DNA of 53,044 bases from UBA4874 sp002399435 (GTDB lineage Bacteria > Bacillota > Clostridia > Caldicoprobacterales > DTU083): positions 1 to 53,044 of the forward strand of contig DAISGI010000016.1 of the NCBI GenBank assembly GCA_036823195.1, written 5' to 3'. The translations under genes were made by a program, and so were the position numbers. The stretch's first letter is position 1. Every line of letters begins with the position of its first letter. Shown piece after piece: positions 1 to 8,730 of this stretch. The notes beneath the pieces are model-generated. The model made no database searches, was not told the DNA's origin, and worked only from the letters and a program-made list of their open reading frames with translations.

Positions 1-38
1 AGCTGTAGCCCTTCAAATCACCTCCAAATGGGTATAAT

Positions 39-74
39 AAAAGCACCTACCATTTATATTTAGTAAGTGCTTTT
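39..74 (-). terminator. Rho-independent terminator of the 73-279 gene
   Basis: Read on the minus strand, a 12-bp stem (AAAAGCACTTAC pairing with GTAGGTGCTTTT, one G-U pair) with an AT-rich loop is followed by ATTATA. The stop codon of the gene at 73-279 lies inside the first arm. Confidence 0.7.
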
Positions 75-279
75 ATTCTAATATCTCAATTTTTTCTATC
101 TCGCTTTGATTAATCTCATATAAGACGCCATCTTCCTTTACTGTAATATTATGTTCCTCTTCTTCATCTTCTGGCCATAAATATTCCGTACAATACCCTT
201 CTGATACCATACCGTTTATAAGTTTTACCTTTACATTCTTATATTCTGCATTCTTCATTTCCACGACACTAATCATCAT
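73..279 (-). CDS. Small acidic hypothetical protein
   Basis: A 68-residue protein I do not recognise. The start is supported by an AAAGGAGG Shine-Dalgarno just upstream of two consecutive ATG codons. There is no signal peptide or membrane segment. An acidic run (EDEEEE) divides two short halves of alternating hydrophobic and polar residues, which would suit a small beta barrel, but that is only an inference. The stop codon is embedded in a terminator, so it is the last or only gene of a short transcript. Like the first 2 kb as a whole it is AT-richer than the bulk of the window. Confidence 0.6.
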   Translation of the reverse strand: MMISVVEMKNAEYKNVKVKLINGMVSEGYCTEYLWPEDEEEEHNITVKEDGVLYEINQSEIEKIEILE

Positions 280-338
280 TTCCCTCCTTTATATCCCACC
301 AACCTTGTCGCTGCTAAACGATATCTCTCGACCTTAAC

Positions 339-485
339 TTATACTTGTGCATATATGCAAATATTGCCATATTGTGCTATAAAATTTTCCAAAAAAACAT
401 CTTGAAAAGGGGAGAGCATTATAGCATAACTGTCCTCCAAAGATAGATGAGTATTGTCATGAAGCAGTTGTCTCTTTATAATCAT
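339..485 (-). CDS. Possible 48-residue small protein
   Basis: An open frame on the same strand as the 73-279 gene. The frame extends upstream to 683, but the only start with a ribosome binding site (AAAGGAGG, 3 bases from ATG) gives 48 residues beginning MIIKRQLL. The spacing is short and the sequence matches no family I know. It could be a small gene or a chance frame in decayed DNA. From 486 to about 700 I see no convincing gene. Confidence 0.25.
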   Translation of the reverse strand: MIIKRQLLHDNTHLSLEDSYAIMLSPFQDVFLENFIAQYGNICIYAQV

Positions 486-699
486 TGGCCTCCTTTGGTG
501 GTACACCTTCATTATGAACTGTGGAACCTGGATTTGCAATCTTATTCTGGAATTTACCGTAAGACTTATATCCAATGAGGTTGCTTGACTCTGGATGTTG
601 CTTTTTCTATTCACGAGGTCGAAATATGTCAAACGATTTATATTGCAACTATGAGGCAAATAAGCATACAATGAAATAGGCATCAGTGGAACTTCGTTG

Positions 700-728
700 T
701 TTACATCAGTAAAGGTTTGGCATAGATA
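700..728 (+). promoter_or_regulatory. Possible sigma-A promoter
   Basis: TTTACA and TAGATA are separated by 17 bases, about 40 bases upstream of the start of the broken secreted peptide at 768. The -10 box is weak. Confidence 0.3.
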
Positions 729-767
729 TAGTTAGTAGAAACTAAATTAATGAAAGGGTAGTATTCA

Positions 768-930
768 ATGAAGTCTTTGAAGAAGTTGTTCGTAATTGTA
801 TTGACATTTGTCATCGCTGGTGTTTGTTTGTTCTAATGCCTCTATAGTAATGGCTGAAGAAAGTAATACTGAGAGTATCCTTTCTACAAGTATGGTTATG
901 GAAAGTAAATATCGTCAATGTGTTGCATGA
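768..930 (+). pseudogene. Frameshifted secreted peptide
   Basis: ATG at 768 follows GAAAGGG at a normal distance and opens a typical signal peptide (MKSLKKLFVIVLTFVIAG...) that stops after 22 codons at TAA 834-836. A one-base shift at about 832 continues without a stop to TGA 928-930. It gives SNASIVMAEESNTES..., which is exactly the end of a signal peptide with a VMA-E cleavage site followed by a short mature part. Together they make one secreted peptide of about 54 residues broken by a single frameshift. The mature sequence is not recognised. A sequencing error is possible, because the shift lies in a T-rich stretch. The lipoprotein gene starts 24 bases later. Confidence 0.55.
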
Positions 931-953
931 ACTTGAAAAAGGAGATGATAAGT

Positions 954-1991
954 TTGAAATCAAAGCTTGTATGTCTTCTTCTCGCAGCAGTGTTTTTGAT
1001 TGTTTGTGCTTCGTGTGGTCAAGACAAGTCAAAATCGGGTGTATCAGCAGATGTCCGCATCAATGAAGAAGATATATTAAACGATGTGGTCAGTAAAACA
1101 GATAAAGGGTTTCAGTTTCAGAAAATCGACTGGAAGGCGGAACGGACAGAAATAAAGGAGAAGGTGCCCGAGGCATCCTATGAAGAAAAGCTGACAAGAC
1201 TTAAAACACAGGAAAAGCAGGGCAGCAAAGAGGTTACGGTTTTTTACAATTTCCAGGATGACCGATTTTGCAGCGGTGAAATTTTACTCAAATTCGACAA
1301 TAAATCCGATTATGAAGCATTCCTTACGAAAATAAAAGGACAGGCGCAAGACTTCTTTGCTACACCGCCAATGAGCAACTCCCTGGATGATCTTTTGAAT
1401 GGAAAGGAAGTTTCATGGGAAGGAAATGACAAAAGCTACGTCCGAATACGCCCTGCCGGGCAGGGAGACTATTATGAGAATACCGTTTCAATAAAAGTCG
1501 AAATGCCAAAAACCCTGTTTGGCGAAAAAGAAAAACCACCCAAAATAAGAATTACTGCAGGGAATAAGGAAATTGACTATGCTTATGAGATAAAGAAATG
1601 GCACGGAGAAAATAATGAAAAAGGGAATTCGTTTTCTTCAATTATGAAGAATGACTCAGAATTTGAAATTTTAAATATTAAACTCGGAACAGTCATAAAG
1701 ATTAGATTTTCTAGAGCCATACCTGATACATATGAATTGAAAGATTATATATTAAATGAGAAAGGAGATGTTAAATTTTCTGAGCAAACTGTACAGACAA
1801 TACCGATGAATTTAAACAGCAAAACTGGTTCATTTGTCCTTAAAGAGAACTGGGCTGCTTCATTAAGTTCTGATAGCGATGACTACAAGCCTGGTGCAGT
1901 ACTCCGTGGATTTAAGCTTACTTGTGAATGGAACGAGAACAAGTACATATATATGTTTATGGTTAAAACAGATGCGATGCCTGTATCTTAA
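954..1991 (+). CDS. Putative lipoprotein of unknown function
   Basis: About 345 residues. I chose the TTG at 954 as the start. AAAAAGGAG at 936-944 is 9 bases upstream of it and the product then begins with a compact lipoprotein signal (MKSKLVCLLLAAV...VCASCGQ, lipidated Cys near residue 20). The ATGs at 918, 927 and 945 lie too far from, or abut, this ribosome binding site. The mature part is rich in Lys, Glu and Asp with no further membrane segment and no repeat I recognise, so it should be an extracellular membrane-anchored protein. No function can be assigned. It follows the broken secreted peptide at once and may share its transcript. Confidence 0.7.
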   Translation: MKSKLVCLLLAAVFLIVCASCGQDKSKSGVSADVRINEEDILNDVVSKTDKGFQFQKIDWKAERTEIKEKVPEASYEEKLTRLKTQEKQGSKEVTVFYNFQDDRFCSGEILLKFDNKSDYEAFLTKIKGQAQDFFATPPMSNSLDDLLNGKEVSWEGNDKSYVRIRPAGQGDYYENTVSIKVEMPKTLFGEKEKPPKIRITAGNKEIDYAYEIKKWHGENNEKGNSFSSIMKNDSEFEILNIKLGTVIKIRFSRAIPDTYELKDYILNEKGDVKFSEQTVQTIPMNLNSKTGSFVLKENWAASLSSDSDDYKPGAVLRGFKLTCEWNENKYIYMFMVKTDAMPVS

Positions 1992-2420
1992 TAGAGTAAA
2001 TACCGGATGAGAAGCCGTCCTTTGATCATAAAATGAGACTCTTCGCTGTTTTATGTGGGTGAAAGCCATTGAAAGCCTAAGTCTCATATATTCAGGCCAA
2101 CGCAATATTTCGCCTGTATATCTGTCAATACATTATGATAGCTGCATAATCATCATAAGTAAGCCCTCCCCCCGCCCCCTTACATTTTTGCCTGACTTCG
2201 ACAGTTGAATTTAGGATAGGAAGCTGCTTTGACAAGATGAAAGCCATATATTACCCGAAAGCCATCGGCAAATCAAACCTGAGTTTCCCATAGAATAAAT
2301 AAATGATAGTGATAAGATTCTCAGTGTTCCGGTAACCCCGGGAGAGCGGGATTAGCGCACTCGACGGTTCGTCAAAAATAAGTACTTCGTAAGAATCGTA
2401 AAAGGCGCGGGCTATGGCTG
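1992..2420. other. Gene-free interval, 429 bases
   Basis: No convincing coding frame. It holds an 8-base inverted repeat (ATGAGACT at 2033-2040 and AGTCTCAT at 2080-2087) without a clear T-run. A C-rich tract lies near 2165-2185. I see no promoter of good quality and no obvious terminator for the convergent genes on either side. Confidence 0.4.
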
Positions 2421-5400
2421 TCACCGCAGATGTCTCATGAGCGAGTCCCCATCAGACCGGGAGAACTGTCCGTGCTCCAGCTGCCAGTACTGGCACGGCT
2501 CTCCGTTTTCCATAATCCGATGGATCAGGTGGGGATGGCAGGTCAGGATAAATATTTGGTGTGTCCGGCTCATGCGGCACAGAATCGAAACTGCCCGTTC
2601 CAGATGCGGCGGATCAAAATTGGCAAAGGAATCATCCAGGATGATGGGCATCGCCGGCTTGATTTCCATAATCCTGCCCAGCCGCACAGCCAGAAATACC
2701 TGTTCCCTGGTCCCGCGGCTCAGGACATCAGTACTGCTCTCAACAGATCCATCCGCCAGGGAAAAGGAAAAATCCGGATTCCGAAGATCCTCATTGGGAA
2801 GGATCCGGTGATATTCTCCGGAGGTGAGTTCTGCCAACAGGCTGTCCGCATTTTTCAGCAGCTCCTCCCTCATATTCCCCATGAACCGGTTTCGGATATC
2901 CTGACATAGCCAGGCTGCCGCTTTCCATACGGCATACTGCCGGGCAACCGGGTACAGCCCGGCCCGTCCCTGCTGAATCCGGTTATGCGCCTGCTCCAGC
3001 TCGGATGTCAGGGCCAGCCTGTCCAGCTCGCTTTTTGTTTTCTGTATCGCTTCCCTGTTTTGTTCGATCTGCTCCTCCAGGTCCCGGACTTCCAGGGACT
3101 TCTTTTCATATACCGCATGGAGGGCTTCCCGGGAAGAATACTGTTCATAGCATGTAAAGAAGTAGCGGACCGTATCACTCCCCTGGGGATTCACCAGGGA
3201 AACTGCAGCTTTCAGGCGGTCTGCCGAAGCTGCCCGGCTCAGACTATGGTCAAGGGAATCCATCTTCCGCCTTAAGGCCAGGAGTTCCTCCCTGCCCGCA
3301 CACAGGGCCAAATAGGCTTCCACCATTTGATCCAGAGACTCCGGCGACTCCATCTCCTGCGAAAGGGCATTATGTTCCCCAGTCTCCCCAGGCTGTACCC
3401 CTTCCCCGGCAGATTCCTTTTCATCAGATCCTTTTCCATCAACTTCTTCTTCATCGGACTTATCAGACTTATCAGACTTATCGGACTTATCGGATCCCAT
3501 AATCAGCTGCCGCAGCGTTTCCTCTGTATGTCTCTTCTCTCCATACAGGTTATTCAGGGCCACGGCCTGCTTCATCCTGTCATACCACTTCTCCAGATCC
3601 GAGCGCAGCCTCTGCCAACGAATCGGATCAAACTGGAAGTCGGCAGACGTTTGCCGTCGATGGTCTTCCCCGTCCGGAAGACTTCCTCCCTCTTCGATCT
3701 CCCAGCATTTCTCACATTCCATCAAAACGGCTTCCATCTCCGTCAGAACGGCATTCAGTTTGGCAGAAAGTTCTTCCCGTTCCTCCCGATCCATGGAATA
3801 GCGGTAAACCCTTTCCTGAAGATCCGCCAATGCCCGGTAAGCGTCCAGGACACCTTCCGGCTCCATGGATTCCGGCAGCTGCAATTCCTCCCGGGCTGCA
3901 GCCAAAATCTTTCCTGCTTCATCCTGCTCCCGGCGCTGCGATTCCATTTTATCGTCCCATTCCTTCTCCTGCACCATGCAGCCGGACAGCCGGGAATCCA
4001 GTTCCTTCTGCTTCACGCCGGCCTCCTTTTGTCCCAGACTTTTGAAAAACACAAACAGGGCCGAGCCGGCAATCCCGAAGAGCCCCAGAAATAAGCCGGC
4101 AGCAGGATGAAAAGAATACACGGCAATTCCAAGAACCGCGGATGCCAAAGATGTGAGCAGATAAATCCTCCAATTGGCGGAAGGAAGAGGCTCCTGCCAT
4201 TCCGCCTTCTGCTTTTTCAGCCGTTCCGTCTCAAGACGGACTTCATCCTTCCGATATTCCATCTGCCGCAGCTGCTCCCCAACCTGCCGCCAGTGTGACA
4301 CGGCGCCAAAAAGCGTACTTTCCTCCACAACCCCCAGGGAAAAGTCCCGGATCCGGTCCAGATCCTTTTCCGTCCAGACAGGGTTGAATCGTCTCATACG
4401 AATCAGCAGTTGATCCTTTTCCCCCGAAACCTTCTCTTTCAGCTTTGCACAGCGGTCCCAACGCTCCTGCAGGCCGGACATCCCGTTATGGAAGTCTTCC
4501 AGTTGTCTTCTGTTTTTCAGCAGAAGCGTAATCAGCCGGTTCATCTCTCCCCGCCTCTTCCGGCTTGCGCAAAATCGGATGGATTGTTCCTGCCATTGCT
4601 GATCCAGTTCATGATACCGGGCATACTGCAATTGAACGGCACTCCGGTTCTTCAGGGGAAAATCTGCCGCAGCGGACTTTCCTTCCTGCTGCTCCAGGGC
4701 TGCGGCAGTTTGACTGGCCTCCTCAAAAACATCATAATTGTTTTTCAGACACTCCAGGATTTCCAGATTGGCCTGCTGCAGGTGCAGCTGATCCTGCTGC
4801 CCTTTCAGCTTCTCCTGCAGGGAGGAAAGACGTTTCTGCCCATTCCGGTACTCTTCCACCTGAGTCAGCGCCTTTTTCCTTTGTTCCATGCCTTCCCTGA
4901 TTTGCTGCATGTACGGACGGAATCCTTTGTTGGTCAGGCTGCCTGTTTTCCCTCCAATAGCCAGGGCTTCCTTCTGAAACCGGCTTTCCATCTGCGGAAT
5001 CCCGGCCAGGTCGGACAGCCCCGCCCCCAAAAGAATCGAATGAAGCCGCACCGCTTCCTGATTATTCATTCCTTCCGGTACTTTGGTCAGCTGATCCAGA
5101 CTGATGAAAAACAAATTCTGATAGGAAAACGCATCCAACGGATAAAGTTCTCTCACGGACACGGCAGATCCGTGAGAGAAATCCTTCCCTGGTGAGCGGA
5201 CGCAGACCGGCTCCGCCTGTCCGTCCAGCCGAATGTGAACCACTGCCATTTCGTCTTCCCCTTGCCGGAAATCCTCCTTCCCGGACTCCCCATCGGGTTT
5301 TCCATCCCCTGTCACATCCGCCTCCACCTGATAGCGGACATGGGGCGGAGGCAGTGCCCCGTCTTTGGAAAATCCATATCCGAGATGCTTCAGTATCTGT

Positions 5401-5522
5401 CCGAAGGTACTCTTTCCCGCCCGGTTACGGCCGCCTATGACAATCATCCCGGGGCTCAGATTCTCCAGGGTTTGATTGCGCATCAGGCCAAAGTCCCCGA
5501 TATACAGTCTTTTTAAGTGCAT
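2421..5522 (-). CDS. yhaN: YhaN-like SMC/Rad50-type AAA ATPase
   Basis: 1033 residues. A Walker A (GGRNRAGKST, about residue 31) lies near the N-terminus. Long coiled coils flank a central hydrophobic hairpin (about 455-495, two membrane-like helices). The C-terminus carries the ABC signature (LSRGTREQ) and Walker B (PIILDDSFANFD). This order is that of the YhaN/SbcC-like family, in which the ATPase works with a calcineurin-type nuclease. The partner is the preceding gene, overlapped by 10 bases, so the two are translationally coupled. An unusual feature is a hydrophilic insert, SDK repeated four times then an acidic stretch, encoded by 9-bp tandem repeats at 3454-3494. The family in Bacillus is linked to DNA processing; the exact reaction here is inferred. 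Confidence 0.85.
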   Translation of the reverse strand: MHLKRLYIGDFGLMRNQTLENLSPGMIVIGGRNRAGKSTFGQILKHLGYGFSKDGALPPPHVRYQVEADVTGDGKPDGESGKEDFRQGEDEMAVVHIRLDGQAEPVCVRSPGKDFSHGSAVSVRELYPLDAFSYQNLFFISLDQLTKVPEGMNNQEAVRLHSILLGAGLSDLAGIPQMESRFQKEALAIGGKTGSLTNKGFRPYMQQIREGMEQRKKALTQVEEYRNGQKRLSSLQEKLKGQQDQLHLQQANLEILECLKNNYDVFEEASQTAAALEQQEGKSAAADFPLKNRSAVQLQYARYHELDQQWQEQSIRFCASRKRRGEMNRLITLLLKNRRQLEDFHNGMSGLQERWDRCAKLKEKVSGEKDQLLIRMRRFNPVWTEKDLDRIRDFSLGVVEESTLFGAVSHWRQVGEQLRQMEYRKDEVRLETERLKKQKAEWQEPLPSANWRIYLLTSLASAVLGIAVYSFHPAAGLFLGLFGIAGSALFVFFKSLGQKEAGVKQKELDSRLSGCMVQEKEWDDKMESQRREQDEAGKILAAAREELQLPESMEPEGVLDAYRALADLQERVYRYSMDREEREELSAKLNAVLTEMEAVLMECEKCWEIEEGGSLPDGEDHRRQTSADFQFDPIRWQRLRSDLEKWYDRMKQAVALNNLYGEKRHTEETLRQLIMGSDKSDKSDKSDKSDEEEVDGKGSDEKESAGEGVQPGETGEHNALSQEMESPESLDQMVEAYLALCAGREELLALRRKMDSLDHSLSRAASADRLKAAVSLVNPQGSDTVRYFFTCYEQYSSREALHAVYEKKSLEVRDLEEQIEQNREAIQKTKSELDRLALTSELEQAHNRIQQGRAGLYPVARQYAVWKAAAWLCQDIRNRFMGNMREELLKNADSLLAELTSGEYHRILPNEDLRNPDFSFSLADGSVESSTDVLSRGTREQVFLAVRLGRIMEIKPAMPIILDDSFANFDPPHLERAVSILCRMSRTHQIFILTCHPHLIHRIMENGEPCQYWQLEHGQFSRSDGDSLMRHLR
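3454..3494 (-). repeat. 9-bp tandem repeat inside yhaN
   Basis: Four and a half units of TCGGACTTA or TCAGACTTA on the plus strand encode Ser-Asp-Lys repeats within the coiled-coil region. Copy-number changes here would stay in frame. Confidence 0.8.
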
Positions 5523-6895
5523 TCCTGTCCCTCCTCCGCCGTCAGGCTTTCAATCAGCTGCTGCCCCGCATCCTCCAGGATCGCCTGAAGGGTCTCCTCA
5601 TCCAATGACAGCTTCCGGTCATCCTGCTCTTCCGGATCCGGGGATTCTGTCCACATCTGTCCCAGCTCATGGACAAGCCTTTCTCTTGCCTCTTTCTCTG
5701 TCTTAACAGATCGAAAGGACTGTTTCAGCAAATCCCGGAGAACTTCATGCCGGTTCAGAACCTCTTCCGTTACCGGACTGCCCGTCCGGAACTCCACGGA
5801 ATCCGTCCACACAAAGGGCTCGATGCCGGACAGCCTGTCCCGCAGGGTTTCACACAGTTCCTGTCCGATTTCCTGCCGGTCGCCACCCAGAATGCGATGA
5901 AGCTTTCCCCGGCCGGTGAGAATCCAGCGGATGACATACCCCTCCGGATTGTTTCCCGCTTTATCCTCCTCTTTTCCAGTCTGGCATGAGGCAGGCGGGA
6001 ACCGATGCGAACCAGGCAGGGAGACCGGATCGTTCCGGATATTTAAGGCACAGTCCACCAGATACTCCTCCAGCTGACTCAATGTTTCCGCATCCCACAG
6101 CTTTTCCCCTCCGATATCCACAGAAACCCGCCGGTAAATCACAGGGGATGTCATCCGGTACTGCATTCCTGCGATCCCTGTCCCGTCCGCCTCCACAAGC
6201 CAGCATCCTCCCGGGCCTTCCTCCCCGAAGTCCCTGCCCTGCGGAATGCCGGACCAGGCAATGACCGGCTTGTCCTCCTTCAGAACAGAAGGCTGATGAA
6301 TATGCCCCAGGGCAAAATAATCCACAAATGGGTTCTCGGCCAATTCCCCCAGGGTACAGGGAACATACTTCCGATCCCCGGCCTCCATCTGGGTATGCAG
6401 CATGGCAATGGTAAAACAATCCTCCTCCGGCGCCGGAAACCTGCGGTGCATGGGAACCGACTCCCATTTGTTCCGGTAGGACTGCCCGACAATGGCAGCA
6501 AGGGTTTCCCCGTTCTCCCTGACATAACAGGCCTCCGGTTCCCCCGCCTGAAAAATATGCACATTGGGGGGAAGCGCAAACATCTCATGGTATTCCCGCA
6601 GAGGATCGTGATTCCCCGCAATGACGTAAACCCCGATTCCCCTGCTGTTCAGCATGCCGCAGGCATCGGCAAAAACCCGACTGGCCCGTACACTGCGGGA
6701 TTCCCGGTCATACAGATCCCCGGAAATCAAAAGGAACCGCGCATCCGAATCCACTGCAATGCGGCAGAGCCGGTGAAACGCCGTATAGGTGGCTTCCCTG
6801 CACCAGGATGCCAGAGCCGTATCCTGCGCTCCCTCCATATGAAGCATGCTGCCAAGATGGACATCGGCAGCATGAATAAATCGAAACCTGCTCAT
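5513..6895 (-). CDS. yhaO: YhaO-like metallophosphoesterase (SbcD/Mre11-type nuclease)
   Basis: 460 residues from the ATG at 6893-6895, chosen because GAGG lies 8 bases upstream and the product then begins MSRFRFIHAADVHLGS, the normal family N-terminus. The calcineurin-type phosphoesterase motifs are all present in order: HAADVHLG, SGDLYDR, AGNHD, a lone His in LHTQME, and LGHIH. These bind two metal ions in Mre11/SbcD-type DNA nucleases. The C-terminal third is the capping and partner-binding part. It sits between radC and the YhaN-like ATPase, overlaps the latter, and with it should form a Rad50/Mre11-like pair. Confidence 0.87.
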   Translation of the reverse strand: MSRFRFIHAADVHLGSMLHMEGAQDTALASWCREATYTAFHRLCRIAVDSDARFLLISGDLYDRESRSVRASRVFADACGMLNSRGIGVYVIAGNHDPLREYHEMFALPPNVHIFQAGEPEACYVRENGETLAAIVGQSYRNKWESVPMHRRFPAPEEDCFTIAMLHTQMEAGDRKYVPCTLGELAENPFVDYFALGHIHQPSVLKEDKPVIAWSGIPQGRDFGEEGPGGCWLVEADGTGIAGMQYRMTSPVIYRRVSVDIGGEKLWDAETLSQLEEYLVDCALNIRNDPVSLPGSHRFPPASCQTGKEEDKAGNNPEGYVIRWILTGRGKLHRILGGDRQEIGQELCETLRDRLSGIEPFVWTDSVEFRTGSPVTEEVLNRHEVLRDLLKQSFRSVKTEKEARERLVHELGQMWTESPDPEEQDDRKLSLDEETLQAILEDAGQQLIESLTAEEGQECT

Positions 6896-7015
6896 TTCAA
6901 AAACCTCATTTCCCTGTTTTCCTCCCAGGCGGAACTTCCTTCCAATCGGGACCCTCAAAGGACCCATCATCAAATGCAGCATATGAAGCTGAAGCATGGA
7001 CGGAACTCCCCCGTT

Positions 7016-7681
7016 TCAGATCAGGCCGTGATCGGCAAAGCTGAAATGCCGGGCGCCTGCTACAATAATATGATCCGTGACATGGATGGATATGGCATCA
7101 CAGGCAGACTTGATCTTGCGCGTCGCGTCCAGATCCGCAGAAGAAGGCTGCAGACTGCCACCGGGATGATTATGGGCCAGAATGATACCATTGGCCTGAT
7201 GCTTCAGGGCCGTTTCCACAATCAGCCTGGGATAGACGGGGGCCGAATCAATGGTCCCCTCATGAACCAGATCCGCATAAAGAACCTCGTTCCGGGCGTT
7301 CAGACAGATCACATAAAAGGCCTCATACAACCGGCCATAGAACAGCGTCGCAGCGTAGTCCCCTGCCTTGGCGGAACTGTTCAGCAGGGGCTTTTCCTTC
7401 CATTTGTCATTCATGTATCTGCGGCACAGGGAAGGGATAAAGGACAGCAACACTGCCGTATTCGATCCGACGCCGGGAACCTTTTTTAAATCCTCCGGGT
7501 TCGCTTCCAGGACCCCGGAAAGAGAGCCATACCGATCGATCAGCTCATGCGCAAGCGGGTTGGTATCCCTCCTCGGAATCGTATAAAACAGCAGCATTTC
7601 AAGAACCTGATGCTGATTGAATCCATCAATCCCTTCCGACAGAAAACGTTTTTTCATCCGTTCCCTATGGCCTTCGTGCAT
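7016..7681 (-). CDS. radC: RadC-family JAB/MPN protein
   Basis: 221 residues from ATG 7679-7681, preceded by GGAGG at 9 bases; upstream in-frame codons lack a ribosome binding site. A UPF0758 helix-hairpin-helix segment (DLKKVPGVGSNTA) occupies the N-terminal third. The C-terminal JAB domain carries the metal-binding motif HNHPGG...SSADLD. The family is widely conserved and named for DNA repair, although a repair role is not well established; the JAMM motif predicts a metalloenzyme fold. It lies 120 bases before the YhaO-like gene on the same strand, suggesting a three-gene group. Confidence 0.92.
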   Translation of the reverse strand: MHEGHRERMKKRFLSEGIDGFNQHQVLEMLLFYTIPRRDTNPLAHELIDRYGSLSGVLEANPEDLKKVPGVGSNTAVLLSFIPSLCRRYMNDKWKEKPLLNSSAKAGDYAATLFYGRLYEAFYVICLNARNEVLYADLVHEGTIDSAPVYPRLIVETALKHQANGIILAHNHPGGSLQPSSADLDATRKIKSACDAISIHVTDHIIVAGARHFSFADHGLI

Positions 7682-7797
7682 TGATCTCCGCCTCCTGCAA
7701 GTATCCCACACACTTGAATCCGCTGGAAAAAAGCCGTCACTGGTAATACATTCTACAAATAGGCTGCAATTCCTTTAAAAAGCGACATGGAACCTTC

Positions 7798-7895
7798 AAA
7801 AACAACCGGCACCGGGTTCTCACCCATACCGACGTCACGAATCGTCATTTCATTCCTGCCAATTTTAGCGATGCTCTGTCTGCTTCATTCTTTAA
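7798..7895 (-). repeat. Dispersed repeat, copy A, ending in a terminator-like hairpin
   Basis: Thirty bases (7798-7827) are identical to 26401-26430, and similarity continues at reduced identity for about 65 more bases. Read on the minus strand the element ends in a stem-loop, CGGTA.GGGT-GAGA-ACCC..TGCCG, followed by TTGTTTTT. Copy A sits in the 434-base interval upstream of radC, so here the hairpin would lie in or before the radC leader. It could be an attenuator, a small RNA terminator or the 3' tail of a lost gene. A frame through it (..MGENPVPVVFEGS..) is open on the minus strand, but copy B breaks that frame. Confidence 0.6.
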
Positions 7896-8055
7896 CGGAT
7901 CATCACCCGGCTGGAAAGCAATCAGGCGGCGGTCAAAAAGCAGATCGAATCGAAGGAACAGCAAAAGAAGGACAGTACATAATTCTGCACTTATTTCATT
8001 TATATTCCTGGCTGGCAGTCATGAAGATTGCTCCTTAAGAAATCTATAAATCATC

Positions 8056-8084
8056 TTGATTGTATCCTGCTAATTCGTTATACT
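8056..8084 (+). promoter_or_regulatory. Sigma-A promoter of the coiled-coil gene
   Basis: TTGATT and TATACT are separated by 17 bases, 31 bases before the start codon at 8116. Confidence 0.65.
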
Positions 8085-8115
8085 TATATCATAAGATATT
8101 CATGGAGGCGGAGCA

Positions 8116-8532
8116 ATGGATAATGAGGAACTGCTTCGTACATTGCAGGGGATGTTTGAAAAAAATGTACAGGAAGTCAAGCGGTATACGGGAGTGAAGG
8201 TAGAGGATCTGCAGCGGCAAGTAAAAGCGGTGGCTGAGGGGCATAGCCTTCTGAATGAGAAAATAGATCGCCTGGACAGAAAAGTTGACGGCCTGGACAG
8301 AAGAGTTGACGACCTGGACAAAAAAGTTGACAGCCTGGACAAAAAAGTTGACGGCCTGGACAAAAAAGTTGACGGCCTGGCAGGAAAGGTAAATAGTTTG
8401 GAGGGAAGGATGGGCAAACTGGAGACAGATATGAAGGAAGTAAAACAGGATCTGTCCACCATTAAAGGGTATGTCATTGCCGTAGACGACAAACTGAACA
8501 AGCATGATGTGATTTTGAAAAGAATCAAATAA
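8116..8532 (+). CDS. Heptad-repeat coiled-coil protein
   Basis: 138 residues, starting at an ATG with GGAGGCGG just upstream and a good promoter at 8056. No signal peptide or membrane segment is visible. Residues 52-100 are an almost perfect series of seven-residue units (xLDKKVD), which is an uninterrupted coiled coil with Leu and Val in the core positions. The rest is also helical and charged. The repeat is visible in the DNA as 21-bp tandem units. Similar short cytoplasmic coiled-coil proteins are common in Clostridia and lack a known function. It is a single-gene transcript facing away from radC. Confidence 0.75.
   Translation: MDNEELLRTLQGMFEKNVQEVKRYTGVKVEDLQRQVKAVAEGHSLLNEKIDRLDRKVDGLDRRVDDLDKKVDSLDKKVDGLDKKVDGLAGKVNSLEGRMGKLETDMKEVKQDLSTIKGYVIAVDDKLNKHDVILKRIK
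8269..8415 (+). repeat. 21-bp tandem repeat coding for heptads
   Basis: Seven consecutive 21-base units; the five from 8269 to about 8373 are nearly identical (CTGGACAAAAAAGTTGAC core) and the last two are degenerate. Each unit encodes one heptad of the coiled coil. Confidence 0.85.
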
Positions 8533-8730
8533 AGCCGGATGTATTATAAGATTACATAAATTGCCTTTTGTATTCTTTTGCATTTTTGGCTTTTGCAGGA
8601 CTTGCCACGACTTGCGGTTTTCTTGATAATAATCTGCTTTTCTCACATTCCAATACAACAGGTAGAAAATGGGTTGTCAGACCACCAAAAAGAAGTCCAA
8701 AATTTGTTAGTACTTGGTGTTTTTATATCT

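Noticed and set aside
1..27. Start of a minus-strand gene at the left edge (GGAGG then TTG)
   Set aside because: Only five codons are inside the window and the spacing is short; nothing can be concluded.
4410..5195. 261-codon plus-strand frame within the yhaN-like gene
   Set aside because: Antisense to the ATPase coiled coil, no start signals.
6296..7489. 397-codon plus-strand frame spanning the YhaO-like and radC genes in antisense
   Set aside because: It crosses two real genes, has no ribosome binding site and no recognised domain.
7758..7895. Short protein encoded by repeat copy A (..MGENPVPVVFEGS..)
   Set aside because: Copy B carries a one-base shift in the middle of the frame, whereas the hairpin and T-run are kept in both; an RNA signal fits better.
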